A stretch of 13,380 nt of DNA from an uncultured Phycisphaerales bacterium (GCA_903905665.1 CAIVHJ010000044.1:1-13380); one strand, 5' to 3'; positions 7,410 to 13,380 are shown, counted from the first letter of the stretch. The notes: a model not told the origin generated them from the letters alone. Numbers and translations are program-made.

Positions 7410-8056
7410 AAAATCCACTCAACTTTTTTTCTGTGAAATCGGTGTCGGAGTCGGTTCCAGTCCAGCCCCAGCGCACCAATCAAATCTCTGATTGAAATCG
7501 GTCGTCCATTGACGATCTGCGTCGTCATCTGCAATCGGGATTTCTGCAGGAGGATCCCCAGCACAAATGGCCGGACGTCCAGGCGTTCGGCGGCGAGTCC
7601 CTTGCGGGGTTCCCGATCGACCCACGCGGAATTCGAATTCATGAAAACCGTGATCCTCTCCTGCAATTCGATGCAATCCGAATCCGCCAACTCCAGTTCG
7701 TAGGACACGCTGCCGATTCGAGATCGGCGACGGTCATATTCCAGCAAGACGGCGTCCGCACGAATTCCCGAAGGAAGTTGTTCATTCAAGCGTGTGCGGA
7801 ACTCGTCCGGTTGAATCGCCTGTGACAACCCAACGACAACGGGTTCGTCTTCACCAGACATTCCCACCGGACGCGGCAGTGGGAACGACAAGCGGATACG
7901 CGGGTTAAAACCCTGTGAGTAAGCGACGGGGATTTGCGCTCGGACCAGGGCACGCTCAATCATACGGACCCAATCCCGATGGGACAAGTACCGCCAGTCC
8001 CCCGTGAGGGTCATTCGGAGCAATCCTTGGTTTGAACCGCCAATCCCCTGCGCCAT
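7406..8056 (-). CDS. TIGR03936 / DUF2344 family protein, stand-alone radical-SAM-linked domain
   Basis: This 216-residue protein matches the domain often found at the C terminus of, or beside, a radical SAM protein and next to RNase E/G genes. The signature is at the N terminus: WRYLSHRDWVRMIERAL, then AQIPVAYSQGFNPRIRLSF and LPRPVGMSGEDEPV. Its biochemical function is not established as far as I know. Here it is a separate gene, with no radical SAM partner in the window. The start at 8056 is preceded by AGGA at good spacing. The stop overlaps the RNase E/G start by ATGA, and ptsI lies 81 bp upstream on the same strand. Conserved coupling to RNase E/G points to RNA or ribosome metabolism, which is inference from neighbourhood. 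Confidence 0.88.
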   Translation of the reverse strand: MAQGIGGSNQGLLRMTLTGDWRYLSHRDWVRMIERALVRAQIPVAYSQGFNPRIRLSFPLPRPVGMSGEDEPVVVGLSQAIQPDEFRTRLNEQLPSGIRADAVLLEYDRRRSRIGSVSYELELADSDCIELQERITVFMNSNSAWVDREPRKGLAAERLDVRPFVLGILLQKSRLQMTTQIVNGRPISIRDLIGALGLDWNRLRHRFHRKKVEWIL

Positions 8057-8137
8057 ATCAATTCCTGGCGCCTTTCAGTGTTTCGTTTCCGCTGTCTCGT
8101 CCTTCCCGCCCCGGCCGCGATAAAAAACATTTCAGAC

Positions 8138-9880
8138 CTAAACCGCTTCCGGTGGCAGGAGTTTTCTCGTTTCATCACGCAGGTAATTGTGGACCTGCCG
8201 ATCGGTCTCAAACCTGAGCGCCTCGCGGGCCACTTTTCGTGCGTGCGGCATTCTCGTACTTCGGATAATCTGTTTGACTTCGGGAATATCCACCGCCGGC
8301 ATGGAAAACTGCTGCAATCCCAGTCCCAGCAGCAGAAGCGTATACAAGGGTTCCCCTGCGATTTCCCCGCACAATCCGCAATCGATGTCCGCCTTGGCAG
8401 CGGTCGAGATGACTTGCTTGATCAGTCGGATGACCGCCGGATGCGAAGCCGTGAACAACGGAGCCACCTTCTCGTTGCTGCGATCCACCGCCAAAGTATA
8501 TTGAATCAAATCGTTCGTTCCGATGCTGATGAAATCGGCCTCCCGAACGAATTCCTTGCACAAGATCACCGCGGCCGGAGTTTCCACCATGATCCCGACC
8601 GGAATATCTCGTTTGAATTCGACTCCCATCTCCTCAAGGTCTTCCATGGCGTCGTACAGCGCCATTTTGGCCTGACGCAGTTCCATCAGGTTGATGATCA
8701 GCGGGAACATGATCCGGATATTCCCGTGGACGCTCGACCTCAGAATCGCCCGCAACTGGACTTTGAACATATCCAGATTGCGCAGGCAGTAGCGAATCGA
8801 TCGCAGTCCCAGAAACGGATTCCGCTCCGGTTCCCAATCGGATGTCTTGAGGTATTTGTCCGCGCCTAAATCCATGGTGCGGATGGTCACCGTCCGGTCC
8901 CCCATGATTTTGATCGCGGTTTTGTAGGCTTCGTATTGTTCGTTTTCGTCGGGGGGGGTGGGTGAACCGATGAACAAATACTCCGTTCGAAACAAACCGA
9001 TTCCTTCGGCACCCTGATCCAGGCATCCCTGCGCCTCATGGGGAAACTCGATGTTGCCCAGCAACTGGATGGCTTGTCCGTCAAGGGTCTCGGCGGGCAG
9101 ACTCTTGAGTTCCTCCAGCTCCACTGTAAAAACGCCGAGTCGCTGGATTTCAGACTCATATCTTCGGATGCTGTCCAGATCGGGATTGGCGATGGCCAGT
9201 GATCGCCGCCCGTCCACCACCACCAGTTCTCCACCGGATACGTTGCGTGTGAAGTCGGACAGACCGATGACGGCGGGAATTCCGAGGGAGCGCAGCACAA
9301 TGGCGGTATGGGAGGTCAATCCACCTACGTCCGTAGCCACTCCGACCACTTTCGTCTTATCCAATCCGGCACACAACGACGGGGGCAAATCATGCGCCAC
9401 CAGAATGACGCTTTTGGTCAGGTGTTCGAGGTCTTCGCGTTCCTCACCGAGCAGATGCCGCAACAGACGTTTCTCGATATCCTGAATATCGCGTACCCGC
9501 TGGGCGAAGACGGGATCGCGCATGTTGTTGAATCGGCGTTGCAACGCCAGAAACGTTCGGCTGACCGCATAAGCCGCCGAACAGAGTTTTTCGACAAGCA
9601 GTTCCTCCAAATCTTTTTTGAGTTTGGGATCCTGCAGCACCCCTGCGTGGAAATCAAAAATGGCGGCGGTATCGTTCCCGTAATTCTTGGCGAGGCGGTC
9701 CCGTTTTTCCTTCAATTCCACTAGCGATGCCGAAATCGCCCGATCCAGAAGCTCTATTTCGTGTGGAACTTCCTCGGCCGGAACATAGCGGGTCGGAATC
9801 CGATAATCTTCAGCATCCAGAACCAACGCCTCGGCGATTGCAATTCCGGGCGATACCGAGATGCCTTTGCTGATCTCCAT
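8138..9880 (-). CDS. ptsI: Phosphoenolpyruvate--protein phosphotransferase (PTS enzyme I)
   Basis: Enzyme I takes phosphate from PEP onto a histidine and passes it to HPr, the first step of every PTS relay. The protein has 580 residues against about 575 in E. coli. The opening GISVSPGIAIAEA is typical. The phospho-accepting histidine is H191 in GGLTSHTAIVLRSLGIPAVIG. The PEP-binding barrel shows GIGLFRTEYLF, NPFLGLRSIRYCL, IMVETPAA and SIGTNDLIQYTLAVDR. The catalytic cysteine C504 is in DCGLCGEIAGE. The protein lacks the N-terminal GAF domain of EI-Ntr (PtsP), so it is the short PtsI type. AAGGA seven bases before the ATG supports the start. It follows HPr after 127 bp. An eight-C run (coding strand, 8951-8958) lies in a surface loop (SPTPPPDE). 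Confidence 0.97.
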   Translation of the reverse strand: MEISKGISVSPGIAIAEALVLDAEDYRIPTRYVPAEEVPHEIELLDRAISASLVELKEKRDRLAKNYGNDTAAIFDFHAGVLQDPKLKKDLEELLVEKLCSAAYAVSRTFLALQRRFNNMRDPVFAQRVRDIQDIEKRLLRHLLGEEREDLEHLTKSVILVAHDLPPSLCAGLDKTKVVGVATDVGGLTSHTAIVLRSLGIPAVIGLSDFTRNVSGGELVVVDGRRSLAIANPDLDSIRRYESEIQRLGVFTVELEELKSLPAETLDGQAIQLLGNIEFPHEAQGCLDQGAEGIGLFRTEYLFIGSPTPPDENEQYEAYKTAIKIMGDRTVTIRTMDLGADKYLKTSDWEPERNPFLGLRSIRYCLRNLDMFKVQLRAILRSSVHGNIRIMFPLIINLMELRQAKMALYDAMEDLEEMGVEFKRDIPVGIMVETPAAVILCKEFVREADFISIGTNDLIQYTLAVDRSNEKVAPLFTASHPAVIRLIKQVISTAAKADIDCGLCGEIAGEPLYTLLLLGLGLQQFSMPAVDIPEVKQIIRSTRMPHARKVAREALRFETDRQVHNYLRDETRKLLPPEAV

Positions 9881-9955
9881 TCATGCGTCCTTGGTAACCA
9901 ATTTCGTCAACCGTCATTCGTGAAGCGTATCTCGTAGAAAAAACGGTCCATTCTC

Positions 9956-9976
9956 ATGCCCCAGGCAATGGGGCAT
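9956..9976. other. Hairpin in the HPr-ptsI spacer
   Basis: ATGCCCC (9956-9962) and GGGGCAT (9970-9976) are a perfect seven-base inverted repeat around a seven-base loop, in the spacer between the HPr stop and the ptsI start. No T-run follows in the direction of transcription, so it is more likely an mRNA structure or repeat remnant than a terminator. Confidence 0.45.
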
Positions 9977-9986
9977 CGGGGTGCAC

Positions 9987-10017
9987 AACTCTTAAACTCC
10001 CGAACTCCTAAACTCCC
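9987..10017. repeat. Tandem 15-bp direct repeat overlapping the HPr stop
   Basis: The unit AACTCYTAAACTCCC occurs at 9987-10001 and 10003-10017, one base apart, with 14 of 15 positions identical. The second copy includes the stop codon and last residues of HPr. With the neighbouring hairpin it makes this spacer repeat-derived in appearance. Confidence 0.55.
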
Positions 10018-10328
10018 TCTTCGTTGAACCCGGACGCGACGAGTTTCGCCAGTGCGTTGACGGCTTCTGATGCGTCCGGTCCTTCTGCAATCAAGACCAG
10101 TTCTGTTCCTCGAACGGCTTCCAGCAACATGATTTCCATCGGGCTTTTCCCATCGACGATTTGCTCGCCCTTCCGGACTGTGATTCGCGATTGAAACCGG
10201 TTCGACAGATCCACCAGTTGCATGATCGGACGAGCATGAAGCCCGTGCTCGTTGACAATCGTGACGGCCCGGCTCGCGTGCGACGAAGGCGGCTGGGTCG
10301 ATTCGGTAAATGATGGTGATTCGGGCAC
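10008..10328 (-). CDS. HPr family phosphocarrier protein
   Basis: HPr receives phosphate from enzyme I and hands it to EIIA proteins. The phospho-histidine is H31 in NEHGLHARP. The regulatory serine is S62 in GKSPMEIM, exactly 31 residues later, the same spacing as His15/Ser46 in classical HPr, so it could also be a target of HPr kinase. The 106-residue protein is longer than the usual 85-90 because of a Ser/Pro/Thr-rich extension of about 20 residues ahead of the domain. The GTG start at 10328 is backed by GAGGA at normal spacing, so the extension appears real. It sits between ptsN (112 bp upstream) and ptsI (127 bp downstream). No HPr kinase gene (hprK) is in the window. It may be Npr-like rather than a sugar-PTS HPr, so ptsH is not asserted. 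Confidence 0.95.
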   Translation of the reverse strand: MPESPSFTESTQPPSSHASRAVTIVNEHGLHARPIMQLVDLSNRFQSRITVRKGEQIVDGKSPMEIMLLEAVRGTELVLIAEGPDASEAVNALAKLVASGFNEEGV

Positions 10329-10440
10329 AAAAATTCCTCGGGTATCGAGCCGGTCCTGGGTTCAGTCCATCGCGCAATAAGGTTCGCACAACACCCACGT
10401 GGAGTCTTGTGATTGCAATTTCGAGAATCGGCGATCCTCC

Positions 10441-10914
10441 CTACACCCCAATGATCTCTTCTGCTTCATCGAGCAAATCGACGATGGCTTCCCTGGTATC
10501 CGCCTGGCGTAAGAATCGGCGAAAATTGTCGTTTTGAAGGTGACGGAAAATATTGGTCATCGCCGCCAGGTGATTGTCCGCCTCCGACGGGGGCGATAAC
10601 AACAGCACAATGGTATAGACCGGGGCACGGTCCAAGGCCGCAAAATCCACGCCGGTGCTCGAACGGCCCACCGTGGCCATAACGCGCTTGACGCACTCAG
10701 GTTTGGCGTGAGGCACAGCCACGCCTTTTCCAAAACCCGTGCTGCCCTGATTCTCTCGCTGGATCACCGCCTTGGTCACGGCTTCCACTTCGTTCGGAGA
10801 GATGCAGCCCGATTCCGCCAGAGCGTTCACCAATTCCATGATGACGCCTTTTCGATCCGTCGCCTTCAGTTCGGATATAATGGCTTTCTTCACAAAAAAA
10901 TCTGATAACTTCAT
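10441..10914 (-). CDS. ptsN: PTS EIIA domain protein, PtsN (EIIA-Ntr)/fructose type
   Basis: This single-domain EIIA of the mannitol/fructose/Ntr fold has 157 residues, the normal PtsN length. The phospho-accepting histidine is H69 in GFGKGVAVPHAK; the preceding RENQGSTG and the following GVDFAALDRAPVYTIVLLLSPP are family features. The lack of any EIIB or EIIC domain, and its place after the ribosome hibernation gene, favour a regulatory EIIA-Ntr over a sugar-transport component. In Proteobacteria EIIA-Ntr controls potassium transport, stringent response and other targets by protein contacts. Its targets here are unknown. The ATG at 10914 has only a weak GAG-type ribosome site. It begins 61 bp after hpf and probably shares its transcript. 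Confidence 0.93.
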   Translation of the reverse strand: MKLSDFFVKKAIISELKATDRKGVIMELVNALAESGCISPNEVEAVTKAVIQRENQGSTGFGKGVAVPHAKPECVKRVMATVGRSSTGVDFAALDRAPVYTIVLLLSPPSEADNHLAAMTNIFRHLQNDNFRRFLRQADTREAIVDLLDEAEEIIGV

Positions 10915-10975
10915 TTTTGTCTCAGTGCTCCAAATACGGTTGATGCTCCAACATAATTCGATACCCGGCGCAGGT

Positions 10976-11299
10976 TCAGACGGGTTTGTTTTGGCTCCGT
11001 GCGGTATGTTTGCGATTGCGGAATTTTTCTTTGTGCTTGGTCAGTTGACGCTCCAGCTTATCAACTACGACATCGACCCCCGCCAGAAAATCCGGCTCAG
11101 TCGCATGGGCGACAAAATCATCCGCCCCTTCCACCCGGGCAATCATCTCGACTTTCGAACGTCCCTTCGTGCCGTCGAGGATGACTTCGATCGCCTGGAT
11201 TCGGTTATAAAACCGCGTCAGTTTATCGGATTTCTTGCGAACATATTGTCTGACCGCCTCGGTTACTTCCGTATGTCGTTCCGTGATTTTAATCTGCAA
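10976..11299 (-). CDS. hpf: Ribosome hibernation-promoting factor, short HPF/RaiA family
   Basis: The protein binds the 30S decoding region in stationary phase and holds ribosomes in an inactive form. It is a short HPF of 107 residues with the beta-alpha-beta-beta-beta-alpha fold: MQIKITERHTEVTEAVRQYV, then YNRIQAIEVIL, the variable strand KVEMIARVEG and VVVDKLERQLTKHKEK. It lacks the C-terminal dimerisation domain of long HPF. I chose the TTG at 11299 because GAGGAG (11308-11313) is eight bases upstream and translation then opens as MQIKIT, matching E. coli HPF (MQLNIT). The alternative GTG at 11305 has only two bases between it and GAGGAG. It is first of the hpf-ptsN-HPr-ptsI series and has a likely -10 box upstream. 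Confidence 0.93.
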   Translation of the reverse strand: MQIKITERHTEVTEAVRQYVRKKSDKLTRFYNRIQAIEVILDGTKGRSKVEMIARVEGADDFVAHATEPDFLAGVDVVVDKLERQLTKHKEKFRNRKHTARSQNKPV

Positions 11300-11307
11300 A
11301 TTCACTA

Positions 11308-11313
11308 CTCCTC
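11308..11313 (-). promoter_or_regulatory. Strong ribosome binding site that selects a TTG start for hpf
   Basis: On the minus strand this reads GAGGAG. It is eight bases from TTG 11299 but only two from GTG 11305, so spacing favours the TTG start. Rare-start use can keep translation low relative to ribosome binding. Confidence 0.7.
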
Positions 11314-11372
11314 ATTGGGGTGGTGGGGGAACGTGAATATCTCATTTCAGACTCACACCGATTCTGCACCAA

Positions 11373-11406
11373 GCATTATGAGAAAACCTATTATACACCA
11401 TAATGC
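11373..11406 (-). promoter_or_regulatory. Probable hpf promoter: -10 box within a perfect inverted repeat
   Basis: On the minus strand a perfect TATAAT lies at 11390-11395, about 76 bp before the hpf ribosome site, in the only AT-rich patch of the spacer. No good -35 hexamer stands 16-18 bp upstream. GCATTATG (11373-11380) and CATAATGC (11399-11406) are exact inverted copies 18 bp apart that bracket the -10 box, as a dimeric repressor's operator would. The box is seen; its use is inferred. Confidence 0.5.
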
Positions 11407-11417
11407 CTCACGTGCGA

Positions 11418-12329
11418 TCAGTCAGACCGATTCGACTCTAATTGCTTGTTTGGCAATTGATTAAGATCGGATGATCCCGCTGCGCTCGCGGATTCCGGTG
11501 GCTTAAGCAAACCACCGCTGATAACGAATTTGAACGCCTCGTCGAGTGTCATGTGGAGGTCAATAATCTCCCGACGAGGGACCATGACGGCAAAACCCGT
11601 CACTGGAGTGGGCGTGTTGGGAACAAATACGCCGACCATTTCCTCTTCTCGGTTGTGATCCTGGACTTCCTTTAATGCCGGCCCTGTCATCATGCCAAGT
11701 GCCCACACCCCTTTTCTCGGCCATTGAACCGCAACGATGGATGTGAATTTGAACTCCTTCCCGCCCAGAAAAAAGTCGGTCACCTGCTTGACGCTGGGAT
11801 AGATCGACTTGATCACCGGAATACGATTCAGAAATGATTCCACGATCTTCCACAACGTCCGGCCCAAAAAGCCGGTCAGCAAGTATCCGATGATGTATAC
11901 AATCATGACCGCCACGGCAAACCCGAACACGTTGAGATACCATTTGGTGAATGTGATCTGCCACGTTGCCTGAGCCCGCCGATGCTGAGCCGCTTGGGCA
12001 ATGACCGGATCAGGGCTTTTCATCGCGGGATGGGTGATCAGGATGTATTCCACCGTGAGTTGACGCCCCTGATTGTCGAACTCGTCGATCCGGTGCCCAT
12101 AGGTCAGTGAATCCGTCTCAGGAGCTATCTTCAGAATCTGAAAGACACGCGGAACATCGTCAGGATCAGGCAGGAAGGCAATCACGGAGTTGGTGATGGG
12201 CGTCGCAATCCGATCGTTAACCCAGTCAAAAAGCCACGCCAAAAGCGCAATCGTGATGGCGGCCGGCATCAACGCCGCCAATCCCCGCATGAAAAACCGC
12301 CGAAAATCCTCAAGAAACGAACGACGCAT
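11418..12329 (-). CDS. DUF502 family inner-membrane protein
   Basis: A 303-residue membrane protein. The first hydrophobic segment is at about 16-37 (GLAALMPAAITIALLAWLF) and the second at about 133-156 (GFAVAVMIVYIIGYLLTG). The conserved block after the second segment is typical of DUF502: RIPVIKSIYPSVKQVTDFF, VQWPRKGVWALGMMTG, VFVPNTPTPVTGF and DEAFKFVISGG. Family function is not established; a relative is implicated in intracellular trafficking in plants. The loop between the two segments is about 95 residues, longer than in the short bacterial members I recall. GAGGAG before the ATG supports the start. A polar tail of about 30 residues ends the protein. It is followed after 118 bp by hpf, which seems to have its own promoter. 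Confidence 0.9.
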   Translation of the reverse strand: MRRSFLEDFRRFFMRGLAALMPAAITIALLAWLFDWVNDRIATPITNSVIAFLPDPDDVPRVFQILKIAPETDSLTYGHRIDEFDNQGRQLTVEYILITHPAMKSPDPVIAQAAQHRRAQATWQITFTKWYLNVFGFAVAVMIVYIIGYLLTGFLGRTLWKIVESFLNRIPVIKSIYPSVKQVTDFFLGGKEFKFTSIVAVQWPRKGVWALGMMTGPALKEVQDHNREEEMVGVFVPNTPTPVTGFAVMVPRREIIDLHMTLDEAFKFVISGGLLKPPESASAAGSSDLNQLPNKQLESNRSD

Positions 12330-12362
12330 AATCGCTCCTCAATCCCAGTTCCCGTTTCGACA

Positions 12363-12391
12363 AGACTATCCCGTATTGTCCGAAGCGTCAA
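12363..12391 (-). promoter_or_regulatory. Possible promoter for the DUF502 gene
   Basis: On the minus strand TTGACG (12386-12391) is followed 17 bp later by TAGTCT (12363-12368). The -35 is near consensus and the -10 is weak. It stands 33 bp before the ATG, which gives a short leader. Confidence 0.35.
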
Positions 12392-12447
12392 TCCAACGCA
12401 ACGATCCTCAGCATTCAAAATACTCTGTAGAAATCCTTTTCCTGACG

Positions 12448-12516
12448 GTAGGGGCACGGCACTGCCGTGCCCGTTTTCTTTTCGCACAGGGCGGGCACAG
12501 CATGCTGTGCCCCTAC
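12448..12516. repeat. 69-bp double-hairpin intergenic repeat (REP/MITE-like)
   Basis: The ends are exact inverted copies: GTAGGGGCAC (12448-12457) and GTGCCCCTAC (12507-12516). Each end is also its own hairpin: left 12452-12461 with 12463-12472 (ten-base stem), right a perfect 20-bp palindrome at 12493-12512. The left core is GGCACTGCC and the right AGCATGCT; the arms match along about 25 bases apart from a one-base gap and a few changes. It occupies the otherwise empty 12330-12628 spacer between two divergent genes. No coding sequence for a transposase is present. This form is known for REP-type elements; its family here is unassigned. Confidence 0.8.
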
Positions 12517-12628
12517 ACAAACCTCCTCACTTGTTACGTTTTCTACAAAGCACATTCAGATGTCAGCATTCTGGATTTCCATTTTGAAACATAGTTCATG
12601 GGTTGAAGCCGTGGGTTTCGACGGTACG

Positions 12629-13237
12629 ATGGTAGCCATGTGGACCTCAAACGACCCATCGGCTGTTTCACCTTGGCGCACGCGAATCGCCACGTTTGGG
12701 TTGTTGGCGCTGGTGATGGGGCTTTGTGTTTCGCAGGGTATTTACAAACAGCAGAAATGGTTCACGCCGCTTGGTGATGAAACTCGCATCGACTCCTCCC
12801 TCTCGCTTCGGTTCCCCAAAGCATGGAAGCCCCTGCGAACAGAGTCGGACGGGACGCTTCTTGTCGGATCGAATCCCGATACACCGGGGGAGCAAATCTG
12901 GATTCTTCGACCTCACCCCTACGTCGTCACCTCCATCAAGGAAGCCTACATTTATGCGCTGGCGCGATTGGAATCCCAGGCCGAAAAACTGGTCGCCCTG
13001 CCGGGCCCCGTTCAAACGAAACTCGGTTCGTCTTTCGCCGAAATCCGATCGTTTGCATCGGAAGACGATCTCGTTTCGACCGATCCGGCGGTGTCGTCGG
13101 GTCTCATGGTTCTCGTGAGCGTCGATTCACCGCACGGCACCACCATCCTCGCCCTCAGACCCGCCCTCGACGAGGAATCGCTGACCAAAGCCCGTTTCCT
13201 CCTCCAACAAATCGCCGCCTCCGCCTCATTTCACTAA
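12629..13237 (+). CDS. Hypothetical protein with N-terminal membrane anchor
   Basis: I do not recognise this protein. It is about 202 residues from ATG 12629; ATG 12638 (199 residues) and GTG 12611 are alternatives, none with a clear ribosome site. The reading frame extends upstream to 12467, but that part crosses the hairpin repeat and is unlikely to be translated. Residues about 20-39 form one hydrophobic segment (IATFGLLALVMGLCVSQGIY) after a short polar, basic N terminus, suggesting a single anchor or uncleaved signal with the rest outside the cytoplasm. The remainder (SLRFPKAWKPL, QIWILRPHPYV, TTILALRPALDEESL near the end) looks like a small alpha/beta domain of the kind that monitors or binds, with no catalytic motif I can name. 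It has no same-strand partner in view. Confidence 0.75.
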   Translation: MVAMWTSNDPSAVSPWRTRIATFGLLALVMGLCVSQGIYKQQKWFTPLGDETRIDSSLSLRFPKAWKPLRTESDGTLLVGSNPDTPGEQIWILRPHPYVVTSIKEAYIYALARLESQAEKLVALPGPVQTKLGSSFAEIRSFASEDDLVSTDPAVSSGLMVLVSVDSPHGTTILALRPALDEESLTKARFLLQQIAASASFH

Positions 13238-13238
13238 A

Positions 13239-13262
13239 CAACTCAAGTTGACTGATTTTTTT
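13239..13262 (+). terminator. Weak possible terminator between convergent genes
   Basis: CAAC (13239-13242) and GTTG (13247-13250) form a four-base stem, followed after five bases by seven T (13256-13262). The stem is short and AT-rich, so this is a marginal candidate for the plus-strand gene. The 24-bp gap leaves little room for another. Confidence 0.3.
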
Positions 13263-13380
13263 CAGGCGGCGAGGAACCGCGTGAGTTCTTTGGCAACCGA
13301 ATTACCATTGGGCAATCCCTTCAAGTAATCTGCCAGGTCGTCCCAAACCAGCCGCCGAAGTTCGTTCTGAAGAGTTTCCA
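13262..13380 (-). CDS. C-terminal end of an unidentified protein, partial
   Basis: The minus strand from 13380 reads in one frame for 38 residues to a TGA at 13262 (ETLQNELRRLVWDDLADYLK, then a Gly-Asn turn and VAKELTRFLAA). Composition and the amphipathic helical look fit a real protein end, and the codon usage resembles the neighbours. The start is outside the window and no family can be named from this fragment. It converges on the anchored hypothetical gene with 24 bp between stops. Confidence 0.55.
   Translation of the reverse strand, partial: ETLQNELRRLVWDDLADYLKGLPNGNSVAKELTRFLAA

Noticed and set aside
8078..8869. Plus-strand open frame of 263 codons
   Set aside because: It is a shadow of ptsI; the sense protein has both active-site residues.
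9907..10398. Minus-strand open frame of 163 codons over HPr
   Set aside because: It covers HPr in another frame, is very Arg-rich and runs through the repeats of the spacer, while HPr has the phospho-histidine and serine in place.
10772..11464. Plus-strand open frame of 230 codons
   Set aside because: It is antisense to ptsN and hpf and passes through the promoter region and the end of the DUF502 gene without a recognisable domain.
12467..12628. Upstream extension of the anchored hypothetical protein
   Set aside because: The added residues translate the hairpin repeat and lie ahead of the natural membrane anchor; no ribosome site supports a start at 12467.
1..13380. CRISPR array, transposase, prophage or toxin-antitoxin system
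   Set aside because: I saw no regularly spaced repeats, transposase or phage motifs; all confidently assigned genes are housekeeping or conserved families.

Overview
The window reads as chromosomal housekeeping DNA from a Gram-negative bacterium that makes lipopolysaccharide. I infer Planctomycetota. The inference rests on the combination of a very long single-anchor LptC/LptA-like protein directly behind kdsC, a GC content judged by eye as mid-50s percent, a long-loop DUF502 protein, and intergenic repeats of a kind I associate with that phylum. No single feature proves it. I recognise no phage, transposase, CRISPR, tRNA or rRNA gene.

Left block, minus strand (1-3068): kdsC (KDO-8-phosphate phosphatase) overlaps by ATGA a membrane-anchored LptC/OstA-like protein that stays open to the left window edge (at least 861 codons). 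This long gene is easily missed because its stop lies outside the window. The pair joins KDO synthesis to LPS transport.

Plus-strand block (3131-5472): trpS, scpA and a RidA-family gene, read divergently from kdsC out of a short AT-rich spacer. The RidA gene converges on, and overlaps by 16 bp, the end of the next block.

Main minus-strand block (12329 down to 5457): a DUF502 membrane protein; then, behind a likely promoter, hpf (ribosome hibernation factor), ptsN (EIIA), ptsH-like HPr and ptsI (enzyme I); then a stand-alone TIGR03936/DUF2344 protein coupled by ATGA to an RNase E/G gene. The three PTS proteins form a complete EI to HPr to EIIA phosphate relay with no sugar permease in view, beside a ribosome-hibernation gene. 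This resembles the proteobacterial PTS-Ntr neighbourhood and suggests a regulatory rather than transport role. The RNase E/G retains both catalytic aspartates and the zinc-link cysteines.

Right end (12330-13380): a 300-bp spacer holds a 69-bp double-hairpin repeat, followed by a plus-strand gene for a small anchored protein of unknown function and, convergently, the last codons of an unidentified minus-strand gene.

I found no clearly new system. The most interesting points are the hpf-ptsN-HPr-ptsI relay cluster, the oversized LPS-transport protein with a C7A7 tract, the inverted repeat straddling the presumed hpf -10 box, and the double-hairpin repeat.
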